From the NCBI GenBank assembly GCA_039090855.1, contig CM076999.1, forward strand, positions 115,009,072 to 115,073,071: a stretch of DNA of 64,000 nt, written 5' to 3'. Shown piece after piece: positions 1 through 10,227 of the stretch. The position numbers and the translations under genes were made by a program. This DNA is from Macrothele yani (lineage: Eukaryota > Arthropoda > Arachnida > Araneae > Macrothelidae). Below the pieces are notes generated by a model that ran no database searches, was not told the DNA's origin, and worked only from the letters and a program-made list of their open reading frames with translations. Each line of letters starts with the position of its first letter. Position 1 is the stretch's first letter.

Positions 1-1008
1 AGAGGCTTTGGATGTGGGCTTGGGGTATGTCGGTCCAGGCTGCTTCCACACGTTGCCGCAGTTCATCATGCGTAGCCACGGGTGGTGCTTGCCGGGCCAC
101 TCGGTTGCCGATTAGCGACCAGATGTGATCAATGGGCGACGTATCGGAAGAACAGGCGGGCCACGGCAGCAGTGACACCTGGTGGACCGTGAAGAATTGT
201 TGCACGGTGCGTGCCCCGTGCGGGCGCGCATTGTCCTGTTGAAACGTGGCTGCTGGCAGGTTCTTCAGGTAAGGGAGGACTACAGGCTCCAAAACGTCGG
301 AGATGGTGCGGTGGCTGTTGAGTGTAACGGCGATGCGTACCAGAGCGGTGCGGGTGTCATATCGAATTGCGCCCCAAACCATAACGCCAGGTGAAGGGTC
401 GGCATGGCGATGCATAATGCAGGCGTCATACAGTCTCTCACCGCGCGCGCCATACGCGGATCCGACCATCATGGTGTTGCAGGAAGAAGCGGGATTCGTC
501 GGAGAAGACAATATCGTGCCATTCCGTAGTCCAGGTGCGGCGTTCAACGGCCCACTGCCGCTGCACTCGCCGGTGGTGTAACGTCAATGGTAATCGGAGC
601 AATGGGCGCCGTGCGACAAGTCCCCGCTCCTGCCGACGACGTCGAACGGTACTTGCTGACACAGGTTGTAGCGCAACACACCCTAAACTCCTGCGCTAAC
701 ATTCGTGATCTGACGGTGCGAGCAGTCAATGCCCGCCGCACAACATGCCGGTCCCCTCGTTCGGTGGTGCGCTGCGGCTGCGGCAATCGCTCACGTCGGT
801 CCGTCCGTCCCCCCTGCACCCACTGAATCCATACTCGGCTCACTGTGGCTGGATGTCGTCCCACACGGGCGCCGATGTCTCGGTACGATAAACCGCTGTC
901 GCGATAAGCCACTATTCGTCCTCTGTCGAACTCCGAAACGTGCTGCAATGACTGCCGTATTCTGCGATGAGACATCAGGAAGCTTCCCACGCACAGGTCC
1001 GGCAGCAC
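1..1008 (-). pseudogene. Tc1-like transposase remnant (family A, copy 1)
   Basis: Reading leftward from 1008, the frame gives an N-terminal paired helix-turn-helix region (HVSEFDRGRIVAYRDSGLSY, then GARVGRHPATVSR), the DNA-binding part of Tc1 transposases. A shift of frame near 660 moves the homology to a second frame (438-662) that reads RPLLRLPLTLHHRRVQRQW and then VFSDESRF, the first catalytic-aspartate motif of the DDE nuclease. The C-terminal catalytic part runs off the window. The frame change and interruptions make this a dead copy. The first catalytic Asp is still present here, unlike copy 2 at 57962-58990, where it is Glu. Confidence 0.85.
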
Positions 1009-1144
1009 AACACACTTCCACTACTTACACCCCGCCTTCTGTGCACCCTTCTTATAGTGGTCCTCTCGCGGACGACGCATACTGCGAATTTCAGGCCAAT
1101 CGGATGCTTCCTTCTTGGTGTTGCGTTTTGGGTGGCCAGCAGTG
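1..1144 (-). mobile_element. Tc1-like DNA transposon, family A, copy 1 (left end outside window)
   Basis: Nearly the same sequence as the complete copy at 57861-59189, in the same orientation. The right end matches that copy's terminal inverted repeat (rc begins CACTGCTGGCCACCC) and is followed by a TA at 1145-1146, the Tc1/mariner target duplication. The left end lies before base 1. Relative to copy 2 it lacks about 60 bases near 1058-1075. Identity rests on the transposase remnant on the minus strand and on the paired ends seen in copy 2. Confidence 0.9.
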
Positions 1145-1209
1145 TAAATAAATAAGTGAATAAATTGCAACCCTTTCTTCATCTCTTCCTCCGCAATTTA
1201 AATTTCATT

Positions 1210-1425
1210 GCCGCCCCGTGGCTCACTGGGCTAAGCGATGGCTTCTGACCATTCGTCTGTGATGGGTCCGGGTTTGAATCCCGGTGAGGCATGGATGTTG
1301 TGTTTGTGTTACAGCACTGGCTCTCTCCCTTCCCTGGAACCAGTGGCCCTAAATTAGGGACGGGCAACTCTTATAGCCCATTGAGTTGCTCACGGTGGTC
1401 GTTAAACCTTCAATAAAAAAAAAAG
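1210..1425 (+). mobile_element. tRNA-derived SINE, family A, copy 1
   Basis: About 215 bp with a tRNA-like head: an A-box-like TGGCTCACTGGGCTAAG and a B-box-like GGTTTGAATCC, the internal RNA polymerase III promoter. A non-tRNA body follows (GGGACGGGCAACTCTTATAGC, then TTGAGTTGCTCACGGTGGTC), ending in CAATAAAAAAAAAAG. Related copies lie at 6069, 34449, 42955, 46498, 49683 (tail only) and 52905. Seven occurrences in 64 kb show an abundant, formerly active family. Confidence 0.9.
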
Positions 1426-1482
1426 AATCATTAAGATAAGACGCTTGCTTTTAAGTGGGTCTATTTTTCTTTTCTTCTTTTT

Positions 1483-1484
<2 letters not shown>

Positions 1485-1534
<50 letters not shown>
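1485..1534. repeat. (TC)n microsatellite
   Basis: About 50 bases of uninterrupted CT dinucleotide just upstream of the candidate exon at 1640. Confidence 0.95.
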
Positions 1535-1536
<2 letters not shown>

Positions 1537-1639
1537 CTAAATGTGCATAGTGGTTCTTGAGTTTTATGTAAGGTTTGTTATATACTGTATTTTGTATGTA
1601 TTTTGATTCTTAGCTGTAATTTTGTTTCCCTGATTTCAG

Positions 1640-1817
1640 AGAGAATGACAAAATTCCTCCATGCTGGTGTGAAAATTGTCACACTTATAAGAAGGACACT
1701 GTGCAACATGGAAGCTGTAATACCAAATATAAGAGCCTCCAACGAAGACGGCTTCATGTAAAAAATTATACTGTAGAAATAAAAAGAGAAAAAAAAAACT
1801 TTTGCCTTCGTATATAG
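1640..1817 (+). CDS. Candidate terminal coding exon, unidentified
   Basis: A pyrimidine-rich stretch ending TTTCAG at 1639 looks like a 3' splice site. One base after it, an open frame runs 58 codons to TAG at 1815-1817. The peptide is rich in Cys and basic residues, with PPCWCENCHTYKK near the start and YKSLQRRRLHVKNY further on. Seen: acceptor-like site and open frame. Not seen: a donor, a recognisable domain or a second exon nearby. An open frame of this length can occur by chance in AT-rich DNA, so this is weak. Confidence 0.22.
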
Positions 1818-1929
1818 TACAAGACTGGCACCAAAATCATTTCACTGATGCAAAATTGTGTTTATCTCACCGAAACTTCCAAATTCGAACTAAATGAATT
1901 TTTAAACAGACTGAGATGGACACCTTTTA

Positions 1930-2223
1930 AATCTTAAAATAATCAGCCTTTAGAGAGGAAGGGGTGGGAGAGAGAAGGAGAATGAGTGTGGTGAACGTAC
2001 ACTCACTCTCTGAAAGAGAGAAAAAAAGAGAGGGAGAAGAAAGAGAGAGGAAGTGAAGGAAAGAGAAAAAGAGATGGGTAGAGAAAGTGAGAGAGAGTGA
2101 ATGCGATGAAAGAAAGTACACTCACTCTCTAAAAGAGAGAGAGAAAGAAGAGAGAAAGGTGAAAGAGGAGGGGGAGAGAAAGTGTGAGAGACAGTGAGTG
2201 GGATGAAAGTACACGCACTCTCT

Positions 2224-2260
<37 letters not shown>

Positions 2261-2566
2261 AATGAGAGCGGGAGAGAAGGAAAGAGAGGGGGAGAAAAAT
2301 GAGGGAGAGAGTGAGTGCGATGAAAGTACACTCACTCTCTGAGAGAGAGAGAGAGAGAGAAGGAATGAGAGAGGGAGAGAAGGAATGAGAGAGGGAGAGA
2401 AGGAAAGAGAGGGGGAGGGAAAGTGAGAGAGAGAGAGTGAGTGCGATGGAAGTACATTCACTCTCTGAAAGAGAGAGAAGGGATGAGAGAGGGAGTGTGA
2501 TGAAAAGTACACTCACTTTCTGAAAGAAAGAGAAGGAAGAGCGAGATAGAGAGAGAGAGAGAAAGA

Positions 2567-2618
<52 letters not shown>

Positions 2619-2625
2619 AAGTATA
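1930..2625. repeat. GA-rich tandem repeat with a hairpin in most units
   Basis: Roughly six irregular units of about 110 bp, each made of GA-rich DNA plus a conserved core reading GTGAGTGCGATGAAAGTACA followed by CTCACTCTCTGAAAGAG. The core is an inverted repeat: in the unit at 2306-2340, arms of 12 bases (AGAGAGTGAGTG and its complement) flank an 11-base loop. The region ends in a pure (GA)n run. Minus-strand Ser/Leu-rich open frames are by-products of the composition. Confidence 0.9.
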
Positions 2626-2744
2626 CTTAAGTACCAAACCATTAGAAATACCCAATGGCAGGCAGACGCATGCCATCTTCACTTACGTACGCAACTATGA
2701 TATCGAGATAGCTTTAGAAACAGCTCACTGCAAAGGAGAAAAGC

Positions 2745-2935
2745 ATCGGATGACTTAGCGATCAGCGTTCCTGCCCACTAACAGATTGGACATTGGCTCG
2801 ATCCTAACTAGGTTAGGAATCTTCGAATCACTAAATATGCCCCGTCCATCGGATTGGCACGTTAAGGCATCGGACCTCAGTTACTGGCCCGCCGTTTGAA
2901 AATAATGGTGCATGTTCCAGGAGCGTATATCGCAT
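2745..2935 (+). mobile_element. tRNA-like SINE, family B, diverged copy 1
   Basis: Contains a B-box-like GGCTCGATCCT followed by the family B body signature (CATCGGATTGGCACGTTAAG, then GCATCGGACC). The same body is seen at 53096 (CGTGCGTCGGATGGGCACGT) and, reversed, at 9850-10168. The head is badly diverged, so the 5' edge is approximate. Confidence 0.55.
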
Positions 2936-3239
2936 TTTTGTTTGGGGGAGGGGTGGCCAGAGAAAATAGAAGTTTTTGAAATCCATCAGGACAAAATACA
3001 AGAATGTGAAAAATAGAAGAAAAAATTAAAGCGTTATCTGTTCCTTCCCCCTGCCCATTTATATCTATCTCCCTTACTACCATACCCGGGTCAAGGCTAA
3101 CCTGACTACGGAGTTTAAGTCATGGAGTGTGTACTTCCACTGCATAATATAGTTCCAGTTTAAAAAGCCGTGTTCGAGTTTGAACTGAGACCTAAGAAAG
3201 CACATCGATATATAGATATTCTAAATGCCGTACGTACGC

Positions 3240-3452
3240 ACATTTAAACAAGTTAATAAAACCATGCATTGATTATGATACACTTTCCAACATACCAGAA
3301 ATCATTACTCAAGTTATGAGGATAATGGCTGTGGAATAAATCTCGATCCTGTGCCCTGACCTTTGAGCCCATTTCGATGATATTCTACAGAATCTGTTCA
3401 GTGTACCTCCGGAACAACATGATAAAGTTTTCTCGCAATCGAAGCATTTTTA
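3240..3452 (+). repeat. Dispersed repeat family Q, left part (interrupted copy)
   Basis: Begins AAACAAGTTAATAAAACCATG and continues with CACTTTCCAACATACCAGAAA, AGGATAATGGCTGTGGAAT and CCGGAACAACAT. The same order of blocks is found at 19377-19930 and, reversed, at 16105-16680. The copy is cut at 3452 by the Penelope-like fragment and resumes at 4112. The last 18 bases before the break are repeated after it with one mismatch. Confidence 0.75.
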
Positions 3453-4111
3453 TGGTAAATATTCAGAATTTCTGTCGCTCCAGGATCTTAATAAATAACA
3501 CAGTGATCAACATGAAGCTAGTCACAAAGTTAAAAAGGTTTTTAGTTAAAAACACATATGTACAAGTTAAAATATATATTCGAGATCTTTCGAACAATCA
3601 TATTGTCCATCGTCAGGAAATCGATGAAAGAATAAAACGAAGCGGAAGGAAGGTTTATATACAGGCCAGAGTGCGTGAGATCATACGCATTGGCAATGGC
3701 GAAGACTCATGGAGTTAGACGCATGATTGAACATTGACAGTCCAGAGGTATATAGTGGGGGTGGATGTGACGAACAAGTCCCCGATAGAGTACTCAACGG
3801 ATTAGTGGTCTCCAGGCTAGCGGAATAGTCGCAGGTAGTTCGTCATTGCAACAGCGATCATGAAAGTTATATATAGAGAGAGAGACTTTCTGCAAAAATA
3901 GTCTGTCTGTTAGTCCCCAAGGTCAAAAGAACAAATGCATCTTCCCACTTAGTGGAATAAGGGCCACGTTGAATTAATCTTAATAACGCTGTAGAAGAAC
4001 TAGCACATCTGATGTTATATTTCTGTTCTTTGATTCGAACTTCCAACGATCGAAGTGTGGAGCCGATGTATACAAGATCTTCTTGTGCAGGGTCGTGGCT
4101 TTTTTGTTATT
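3453..4111 (-). mobile_element. Penelope-like retroelement fragment inserted in repeat Q
   Basis: A 659-bp block separates the two halves of a family Q repeat. It is flanked by GCAATCGAAGCATTTTTA (3435-3452) and the same sequence with one change (4112-4129), as expected of a target duplication. The minus strand encodes a GIY-YIG-like segment. The segment near 3580-3625 (GAGATCTTTCGAACAATCAT followed by GTCCATCGTCAGG) resembles the untranslated ends of Penelope-like elements. Only the 3' part of the element is present. Confidence 0.6.
3867..4091 (-). pseudogene. GIY-YIG endonuclease-like fragment (Penelope-like element C-terminus)
   Basis: A 74-codon minus-strand frame reads EDLVYIGSTLRSLEVRIKEQ, then STALLRLIQRGPYSTKWEDA and VLLTLGTNRQ, ending at TAA 3867-3869. 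The YIGST-x-LRSLEVRIKEQKY order matches the YIGxTxRxLxxRxxEH core of the GIY-YIG nuclease found at the C-terminus of Penelope-like reverse transcriptases, which nicks target DNA. The preceding reverse transcriptase is absent. A second Penelope-like remnant is at 42252-42812. Assignment is by motif only. Confidence 0.55.
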
Positions 4112-4350
4112 GCAATAGAAGCATTTTTAGTCAAGTTATGACGATAATGGCTGTGGAATGGATCACCTCCTATGTCCTTCCTTATCTTTGACCCCATTTC
4201 ACCCATTTTCAGTAAGGTTCCTTCCCAGGTTGTCTCCTACCACATACTAAAATTTCATCAAAATCGAACCATTTTCACGAGAGTTATCGTGCGGACGGGC
4301 AGACAGACAAAGCTGGAGCATATACTTTACTTCAACCATCGGTTGGAAAG
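4112..4350 (+). repeat. Dispersed repeat family Q, right part
   Basis: Continues the Q copy broken at 3452: TCAAGTTATGACGATAATGG, ACCACATACTAAAATTTCAT, CAGACAGACAAAGCTGGAGC, ending GGTTGGAAAGCGTAAAAA. The terminal GTTGGAAAGCGTA is the reverse complement of the TACGCTTTCCAAC near the other end of complete copies. Confidence 0.75.
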
Positions 4351-4441
4351 CGTAAAAAAAAGATCCGAATGTCGGTCGCGTTACTAAAAAATACAGATAT
4401 TTGCATTTTGGCGTCATTTCTGTTCTGCTTCAGAGAGGCTC

Positions 4442-5270
4442 GTAACGTACCAGGAGATGTGACGTACCTGCCAGGAGGACGCACACGACATAAAGGCAGA
4501 TAGGAATCAGAATAAAACGTTCGCGTAGCTCAATTGGTAGAGTGACTTATTCCGGAATGAGGGGATCCGGGTTCGAATCCCGGCGTAGACCAGAAATGAC
4601 GGAGAAATTTACTTCGTTATAATGGCGCCCGAACTATCCGGATGACCCAACCGTTCAAAATCTCGCAATGGTGTGATGTTATTTCCACACCGCGAGATAG
4701 GAAAAATAAGAGAATCCCTTCTCCAGCACGTCGAGAAAAAAAAAAAAAAAAAAAGGGGGAGATGATGTAACGTACCAGGAGATGTGGCGTACCTGCCAGG
4801 AGGACGCACACGACATAAAGGCAGATAGGAATCAGAATAAAACGTTCGCGTAGCTCAATTGGTAGAGTGACTTATTCCGGAATGAGGGGATTCGGGTTCG
4901 AATCCCGGCGTAGACCAGAAATGACGGAGAAATTTACTTCGTTATAATGGCGCCCGAACTATCCGGATGACCCAACCGTTCAAAATCTCGCAATGGTGTG
5001 ATGTTATTTCCACACCGCGAGATAGGAAAAATAAGAGAATCCCTTCTCCAGCACTTCGAGAAAAAAAAAAAAAAAAAAGGGGGAGATGATGTAACGTACC
5101 AGGAGATGTGACGTACCTGCCAGAAGGACGCACACGACATAAAGGCAGATAGGAATCAGAATAAAACGTTCGCGTAGCTCAATTGGTAGAGTGACTTATT
5201 CCGGAAAGAGGGGATCCGGGTTCGAATCCTGGCGCGGATAAAAATGACGGAGAAATTTACTTCGTTATAG
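4442..5270 (+). mobile_element. tRNA-derived SINE in a head-to-tail tandem trimer (period 325 bp)
   Basis: Three copies start at 4442, 4767 and 5092. Each has a tRNA-like head with A box TAGCTCAATTGGTAGAGTG and B box GGTTCGAATCC. The first two are separated by the same ~145-bp linker ending in a poly-A run and GGGGGAGATGATG; the third stops at TTCGTTATA. The solitary copy at 27873-28035 ends at the same TTCGTTATA, which shows the linker is duplicated flanking DNA and not part of the SINE. The array therefore arose by segmental tandem duplication, not by three insertions. The heads fold like tRNA but are not intact tRNA genes. Confidence 0.85.
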
Positions 5271-5599
5271 GCTATATAGTTAACACAAGGAGTTGCCAAG
5301 GATATTTACAGTGACTGGGAGGACAGAATTGTTAGCCGGAGACGGAGATATAATGGCTTGGCGGCCATTGTAATGAGCTTACTCTTTTCTTCGTGGTTGC
5401 TGTTTTCAAATACTCATTCAGAAATTGTTTGTCTGGTGGTCGGCAATGTTGAGAAGGTGTGAGCGTGCAGGGGGACACCGTGATGGAACTCAGGAAGTTT
5501 CCTTTTGTCTCGCCTTCAGTCACCCTTAAGAGGACGGGCCCGCGACACATGGCACCACATTAGTGCGCGGAGAAATACTGATGAACAAGAGATTTCATG

Positions 5600-5955
5600 T
5601 CGGTGAATCGGTTTCACAACTTTAACAGTGTAATCAGGTCAGCCTTGCCTCGAGTACACTGTGTCCTGAGCAACTCTAACAGTGTATCCTGCATAACTCG
5701 AACAGTGTAATCAGGTGAGCTTTGCCCCTAGTACAGTGCATCCTGAGTAACTCTTACAGTGTATCCTGTGTAACTCTAACAGTGTAATCAGGTTGGCTTT
5801 GCCCCGAGTATAGTGTATCCTGAGTAACTCTAACAGTGTATCCTGTATAATTCTAACAGTGTAATCAGGTTAGCTTTGCCCCGAGTACAGTGATCCTGAG
5901 TAACTCTAACAGTGTAATCAGGTTAGCTTTGCCCCGAGTATAGTGTATCCTTCTT
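5600..5955. repeat. Minisatellite of ~75-87 bp units
   Basis: About five irregular units built from AACAGTGTAATCAGGTTAGC, TTTGCCCCGAGTATAGTGTA and TCCTGAGTAACTC. Unit length varies because the AACAGTGTATCCTG sub-block is gained or lost. No coding sense is seen. Confidence 0.85.
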
Positions 5956-6068
5956 ACTGACGTTGAGTGACTATTTACTGCATTTGCCGTGTTTCTGGTT
6001 ACTGATGGGTTAGTTAACTTGCTTATGCCCTCTTTTTACACGAGTTTTAAGTTATTTCAAAACGTTAC

Positions 6069-6285
6069 GCTGCCTCAGTGGCACAGTGGTCTAAGCGATG
6101 GCCTCTGATCATTCATCCGAAAGGGGTCAGGGTTCGAATCTCAGTGAGGCATGGATGTTGTGTTTGTCTTACAGCACTGGCTCTCTCCCTTTCCTGAAAC
6201 AGTGGCCCTAAACTGGGGACGGGCGACTGCTTATAGCCCATTGAGTTGCTCATGGTGGTCGTTAATGTCTCCAATAAAATAAAAA
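6069..6285 (+). mobile_element. tRNA-derived SINE, family A, copy 2
   Basis: A-box-like CAGTGGCACAGTGGTCTAAG, B-box-like GGTTCGAATCTC, and the shared body TTGAGTTGCTCATGGTGGTC with an AATAAAATAAAAAG tail. It sits directly upstream of the 36-bp minisatellite, only about 60 bases away. Confidence 0.9.
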
Positions 6286-6344
6286 GTTACAATGCAAATA
6301 CCATTTATGTTAAAGCAAGTGACAGTTACTCGAAGGGAATCTAT

Positions 6345-8045
6345 GCCGGGCTGGGCCGGGCCTGACATTAACTGGGTGGAAACGGGCCGGGTCGGGCCTG
6401 ACATTAACTCTGTGGAAACTGGCCGGGTCGGGTCTGACATTAACTGGGTGGAAATGGGCCGGGTCGGGCCTGACATTAACTGGGTGGAAACGGGCCGGGT
6501 CGGGCCTGACATTAACTGGGGTGAACGGGACGGGTCGGGCCCGACATTAACTGGGTGGAAATGGGACGGGTCGGGCCTGACATTAACTGAGTTGAAATCG
6601 GCTGGGTCGGGCCTGACATTAACTGGGTGGAAACGGGCCGCGTCGGGCCTGACATTAACTAGGCGGAAATGGGCCGGGCCGGGCCTGACATTAACTGGGT
6701 GGAAATGGGCCGGGTCGGGCCTGATATTAATTAGGTGGAAACGGGCCGGATCGGGCCTGACATTAACTGGGTTGAAATGGGCAGGGTCGGGCCTGACATT
6801 AACTGAGTTGAAATGGGCTGGGTCGGGCCTGACATTAACTGGGGTGAACGGGCCGGGTCGGGTCTGACATTAACTATGTGGAAATGGGCCGGGTCGGGCC
6901 TGATATTAATTGGGTGGAAACGGGCCGGGTCGGGCCTGACATTAACTGAGTTGAAATGGGCAGGGTCGGGCCTGACATTAACTGGGTTGAAATGGGCAGG
7001 GTCGGGCCTGACATTAACTGGGTTGAAATGGGCAGGGTCGGCCCTGACATTAACTGAGTTGAAATGGGCTGGGTCGGGCCTGACATTAACTGGGGTGAAC
7101 GTGCCGGGTCGGGCCTGACATTAACTGGGTGGAAATGGGCCGGGTCGGGCCTGATATCAATTAGGTGGAAACCTGCCGGGTCGGGCCTGATATTAATTGG
7201 GTGGAAACGGGCCGGGTCGGGCCTGACATTAACTGAGTTGAAATGGGCAGGGTCGGGCCTGACATTAACTGGGTTGAAATGGGCAGGGTCGGGCCTGACA
7301 TTAACTGGGTTGAAATGGGCAGGGTCGGCCCTGACATTAACTGAGTTGAAATGGGCTGGGTCGGGCCTGACATTAACTGGGGTGAACGTGCCGGGTCGGG
7401 CCTGACATTAACTGGGTGGAAATGGGCCGGGTCGGGCCTGATATCAATTAGGTGGAAACGGGCCGGGTCGGGCCTGACATTAACTGAGTTGAAATGGGCT
7501 GGGTCGGGCCTGACATTAACTGGGTGGAAACGGGCCGCGTCGGGCCTGACATTAACTGGGTGGAAATGGGCCGGGCCGGGCCTGACATTAACTGGGTGGA
7601 AATGGGCCGGGCCGGGCCTGACATTAACTGGGTGGAAATGGGCCGTGTCGGGCCTGATATTAATTGGGTGGAAACGGGCCGGGTCGGGCCTGACATTAAC
7701 TGGGTTGAAATGGGCAGGGTCGGGCCTGACATTAACTGGGTTGAAATGGGCTGGGTCGGGCCTGACATTAACTGGGGTGAACGGGCCGGGTCGCGCCTGT
7801 CATTAACTGGGGTGAACGGGCCTGACATTAACTGGGTTGAAATGGGCCGGGTCGGGCCTGACATTAACTGAGTTGAAATGGGCTGGGTCGGGCCTGACAT
7901 TAACTGGGGTGAACGAGCCGGGTCGGGCCTGATATTAACTGGGTTGAAATGGGCCGGGTCGGGCCTGACATTAACTGGGTTGAAACGGGCCGGGTCGGGT
8001 CGTGCCTTGCATTAACTAGGTGTGTCCGGGCTGGGCTCGGGCCTA
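6345..8045. repeat. 36-bp GC-rich minisatellite, about 47 units
   Basis: Unit reads GGGCCGGGTCGGGCCTGACA then TTAACTGGGTGGAAAT. Because 36 is a multiple of three, the array leaves long open frames on both strands (12-residue repeats such as GRVGPDINWVET on +, SGPTRPVSTQLM on -). Blocks of about 250-290 bp are duplicated within the array, so it carries a higher-order structure. No promoter, splice sites or non-repeat coding flank support a gene. Confidence 0.95.
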
Positions 8046-8119
8046 AAAATATTGCCTTGCCAGGGTTCTAGCTCACACACACAGCGTTACATTCAGTGTT
8101 TTATTTCGGGGGGGGGGGG

Positions 8120-8345
8120 GGATTACATATTTTGAGACTGAAATTTGTTGACTAAATATACGTATATATATAACCACAATTTTGTTATTTATATATACAT
8201 TAATACGTATACAGTATATAAAAATTTGAAATAGAGTGTAAAACTTTTCTTATGCTTGTATACTTGTACCAATTGGGGGGGGGGATACAATCACCCAGCA
8301 CCCCGACCTGAAGTCTATTGGGAATTCTGCTTGTATATCGCAAAT
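8120..8345 (+). repeat. Dispersed AT-rich repeat (unoccupied counterpart of the mariner 2 site)
   Basis: Blocks CTGAAATTTGTTGACTAAAT, ACCACAATTTTGTTATTTAT, AAAAATTTGAAATAGAGTGT and CTTGTATATCGCAAATGCAA recur, reversed, on either side of mariner 2 (31255-31330 and 29785-29862). The continuous version here shows what the second locus looked like before the mariner landed. G runs at 8108-8122 and 8274-8283 are homopolymers. Confidence 0.7.
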
Positions 8346-9111
8346 GCAAATTCCAAGAAATCTACACGTACAAGTGATTAAAAAGGTAAATATGTTATAC
8401 CTTTGCTTTAATTCAGTAATGGACCACGGGTTTCACTTTGGGGTGATGTAAAATATTGAGGATGCCAGTAAGATAACGCTGCGCTGCAACCCCCCCCCCA
8501 AAAAATACAATAAAGAAAAACAATATTAGGAGTGGTAAAAATGTCCTCGCCTTACTACAAGCCTGTTTCTTATTATTAAGGAATCATTACAGTGTTACCT
8601 GAAAACGTATGATATAAACCATTCCCCTGAGATTCGGTTTCAGCCCCTTTAGATTATTTAGATTAGCACATTGTACTAAAAGAAACTAACTAATCGTTTG
8701 GGTGCCAGTTTGAGGTGCCTCGATTTTTTTTAACAGAGTTTAAACCACACACCTGCCAGAAAAAAAAATCCATGGGTATAATTTCTAATAATTTGCTATT
8801 GTTAAAAATTAAGTAGCAAATATTTTGCTGTATTGGAAGTATTAACGTCACGTTAGCTACACTGAGGCTTAACCTTATACATGGAAAGTCGGCATCCAGA
8901 AGATTGAAATAAAACTGAATGCCAGTTTCCAAAATTTGATGACGTATTGCAGCGCAAACATCTCTGCTCTTTGGAATTGGGGTTTTCATTGCGGAAGTAG
9001 TCCGAGTTCTCAGTGCTCAAAAAAAAAAAAAAAAAATGCCCCTTAAGCGAGGACTGTTTAATATTTTATTGAAGGATGATGGAAACTTCAGATTGACGGT
9101 CAGGATGTAGG
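8346..9111. other. No recognisable feature
   Basis: AT-rich sequence with a C9 run near 8490, an A8 run near 8761 and an A17 run at 9020-9036. No open frame with domain character, no repeat shared with the rest of the window and no paired termini were noticed. Confidence 0.5.
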
Positions 9112-9690
9112 TAAAAATACCCCCGGAGAAAATACCCCTGAAAACTGAAAAGCGGAAAAAATACCCCCGGAACAAACGGTTCACTGTAAACTGCCACACA
9201 GGAACACAGATGTATGGCAGTGTTCCGGTGTGGCAATTTACCGGCAACCCTGCCACACATCTTTCAGCAACTTGGATACAAAAGTTCAAACGGGGGAGGG
9301 GGTCCTATAAAGATTGCCGTTTCTGGGCCTACATTGAGAACTGAATTGGGAACTCCAAACGGATTTCGCGAAAACGTTCCATGTAAGCCAAGCGAGAACT
9401 GTACTTTAATTTGAAGAAATAAATGGCCGAGGATCCGAGGTACACTTCATGGCGAGGGGGGAGAGGTCTACCCCAAACTTCCGTAATATTTTATTCTGGG
9501 CATCTGGAGTCTGTCAGTGTATCCAGGAAGTTCCCCTTGAAGTGTCTGTGAGGACCATGAGCTGGGGGGGGCTTTCCCCCAAAATGTTAAAATGGACGTA
9601 GAGCTGTAAAGATTAGTACCATGCTTTTTATAATGATTCTGTACACTACCACGAATTTTCAGGAGGGTAGGGTAACCCCCGTTTCTAAGA
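9112..9690 (+). repeat. Left arm of a large inverted repeat
   Basis: The ~575-bp segment recurs in reverse complement at 10228-10812. Shared blocks include GTTCACTGTAAACTGCCACA, CATCTTTCAGCAACTTGGAT, AACGGATTTCGCGAAAACGT and CCACGAATTTTCAGGAGGGT. Both arms give the same spurious short frame (NFCIQVAERCVAGLPVNCHT) when read from 9289 leftward and from 10635 rightward. The arms have diverged and differ in small indels. Confidence 0.85.
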
Positions 9691-9849
9691 GCTATTCAGG
9701 GGTAACATCGAGGATACACTGACCGATTCTAGAGGTCCAGAATATAAAATTACGGAAGTTGGGGGTACAGCCCTCCAAACCAAGCACCTCGTATCCCTTT
9801 CACTGGCTTCACCAAATTTCTAGGGAAGGAGGGAAGAGCATACATGCTT

Positions 9850-10168
9850 TGCCATTATATGATCATATATAGAGGATTTTAGGAAGGGAGTGTCTGACCC
9901 CAGGTCTTAAACAACCCTTAGAAATAGGAAAGTAGAAGATTTGGGCTAGAGCGCCCGATAGGAAAGTGACACGGAAGCGAAGTAGAAAGGGGGAGGAAGA
10001 CGCCCTTATTTTTTACCGGGGGGCTAGTACCCGGGATCCGACGGCTTAACGTGCCCATCGGACGCACGGCGGTACTTAATGGATCGAGCGTTCGCACCTG
10101 CCTGGGATCGAACCTGAGGCCCTTTCCGTGACAGTCACGAACGTTGCCCACTAGGCCACCCGCGGCTC
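9850..10168 (-). mobile_element. tRNA-like SINE, family B, copy 2 (most complete)
   Basis: On the minus strand it reads GGGTGGCCTAGTGGGCAACG (A box region), CAGGTTCGATCCCAGG (B box), then the family body CCGATGGGCACGTTAAGCCG and a tail that ends AAAATCCTCTA. It lies in the spacer between the two arms of the inverted repeat and so was probably added to it later. The tail is the same as that of copy 4 (53096-53300). Confidence 0.75.
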
Positions 10169-10227
10169 ACACTTTGCCAATAAACACAGCATGAAGCATA
10201 GAAATTGCGAGCAAATCCCTTACCTTG

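Noticed and set aside
1950..2682. Ser/Leu-rich minus-strand frames
   Set aside because: Translation of GA/CT simple sequence.
3377..3718. 113-codon plus-strand frame
   Set aside because: Spans the junction of repeat Q and the trailer of the Penelope-like fragment, antisense to the GIY-YIG frame's element.
4518..5233. tRNA genes
   Set aside because: The heads have A and B boxes but belong to repeated SINEs with tails and linkers; acceptor and anticodon stems are imperfect.
6292..8000. Long open frames of 12-residue repeats on both strands
   Set aside because: They follow from a 36-bp unit without stops; no flanking unique coding sequence, both strands open.
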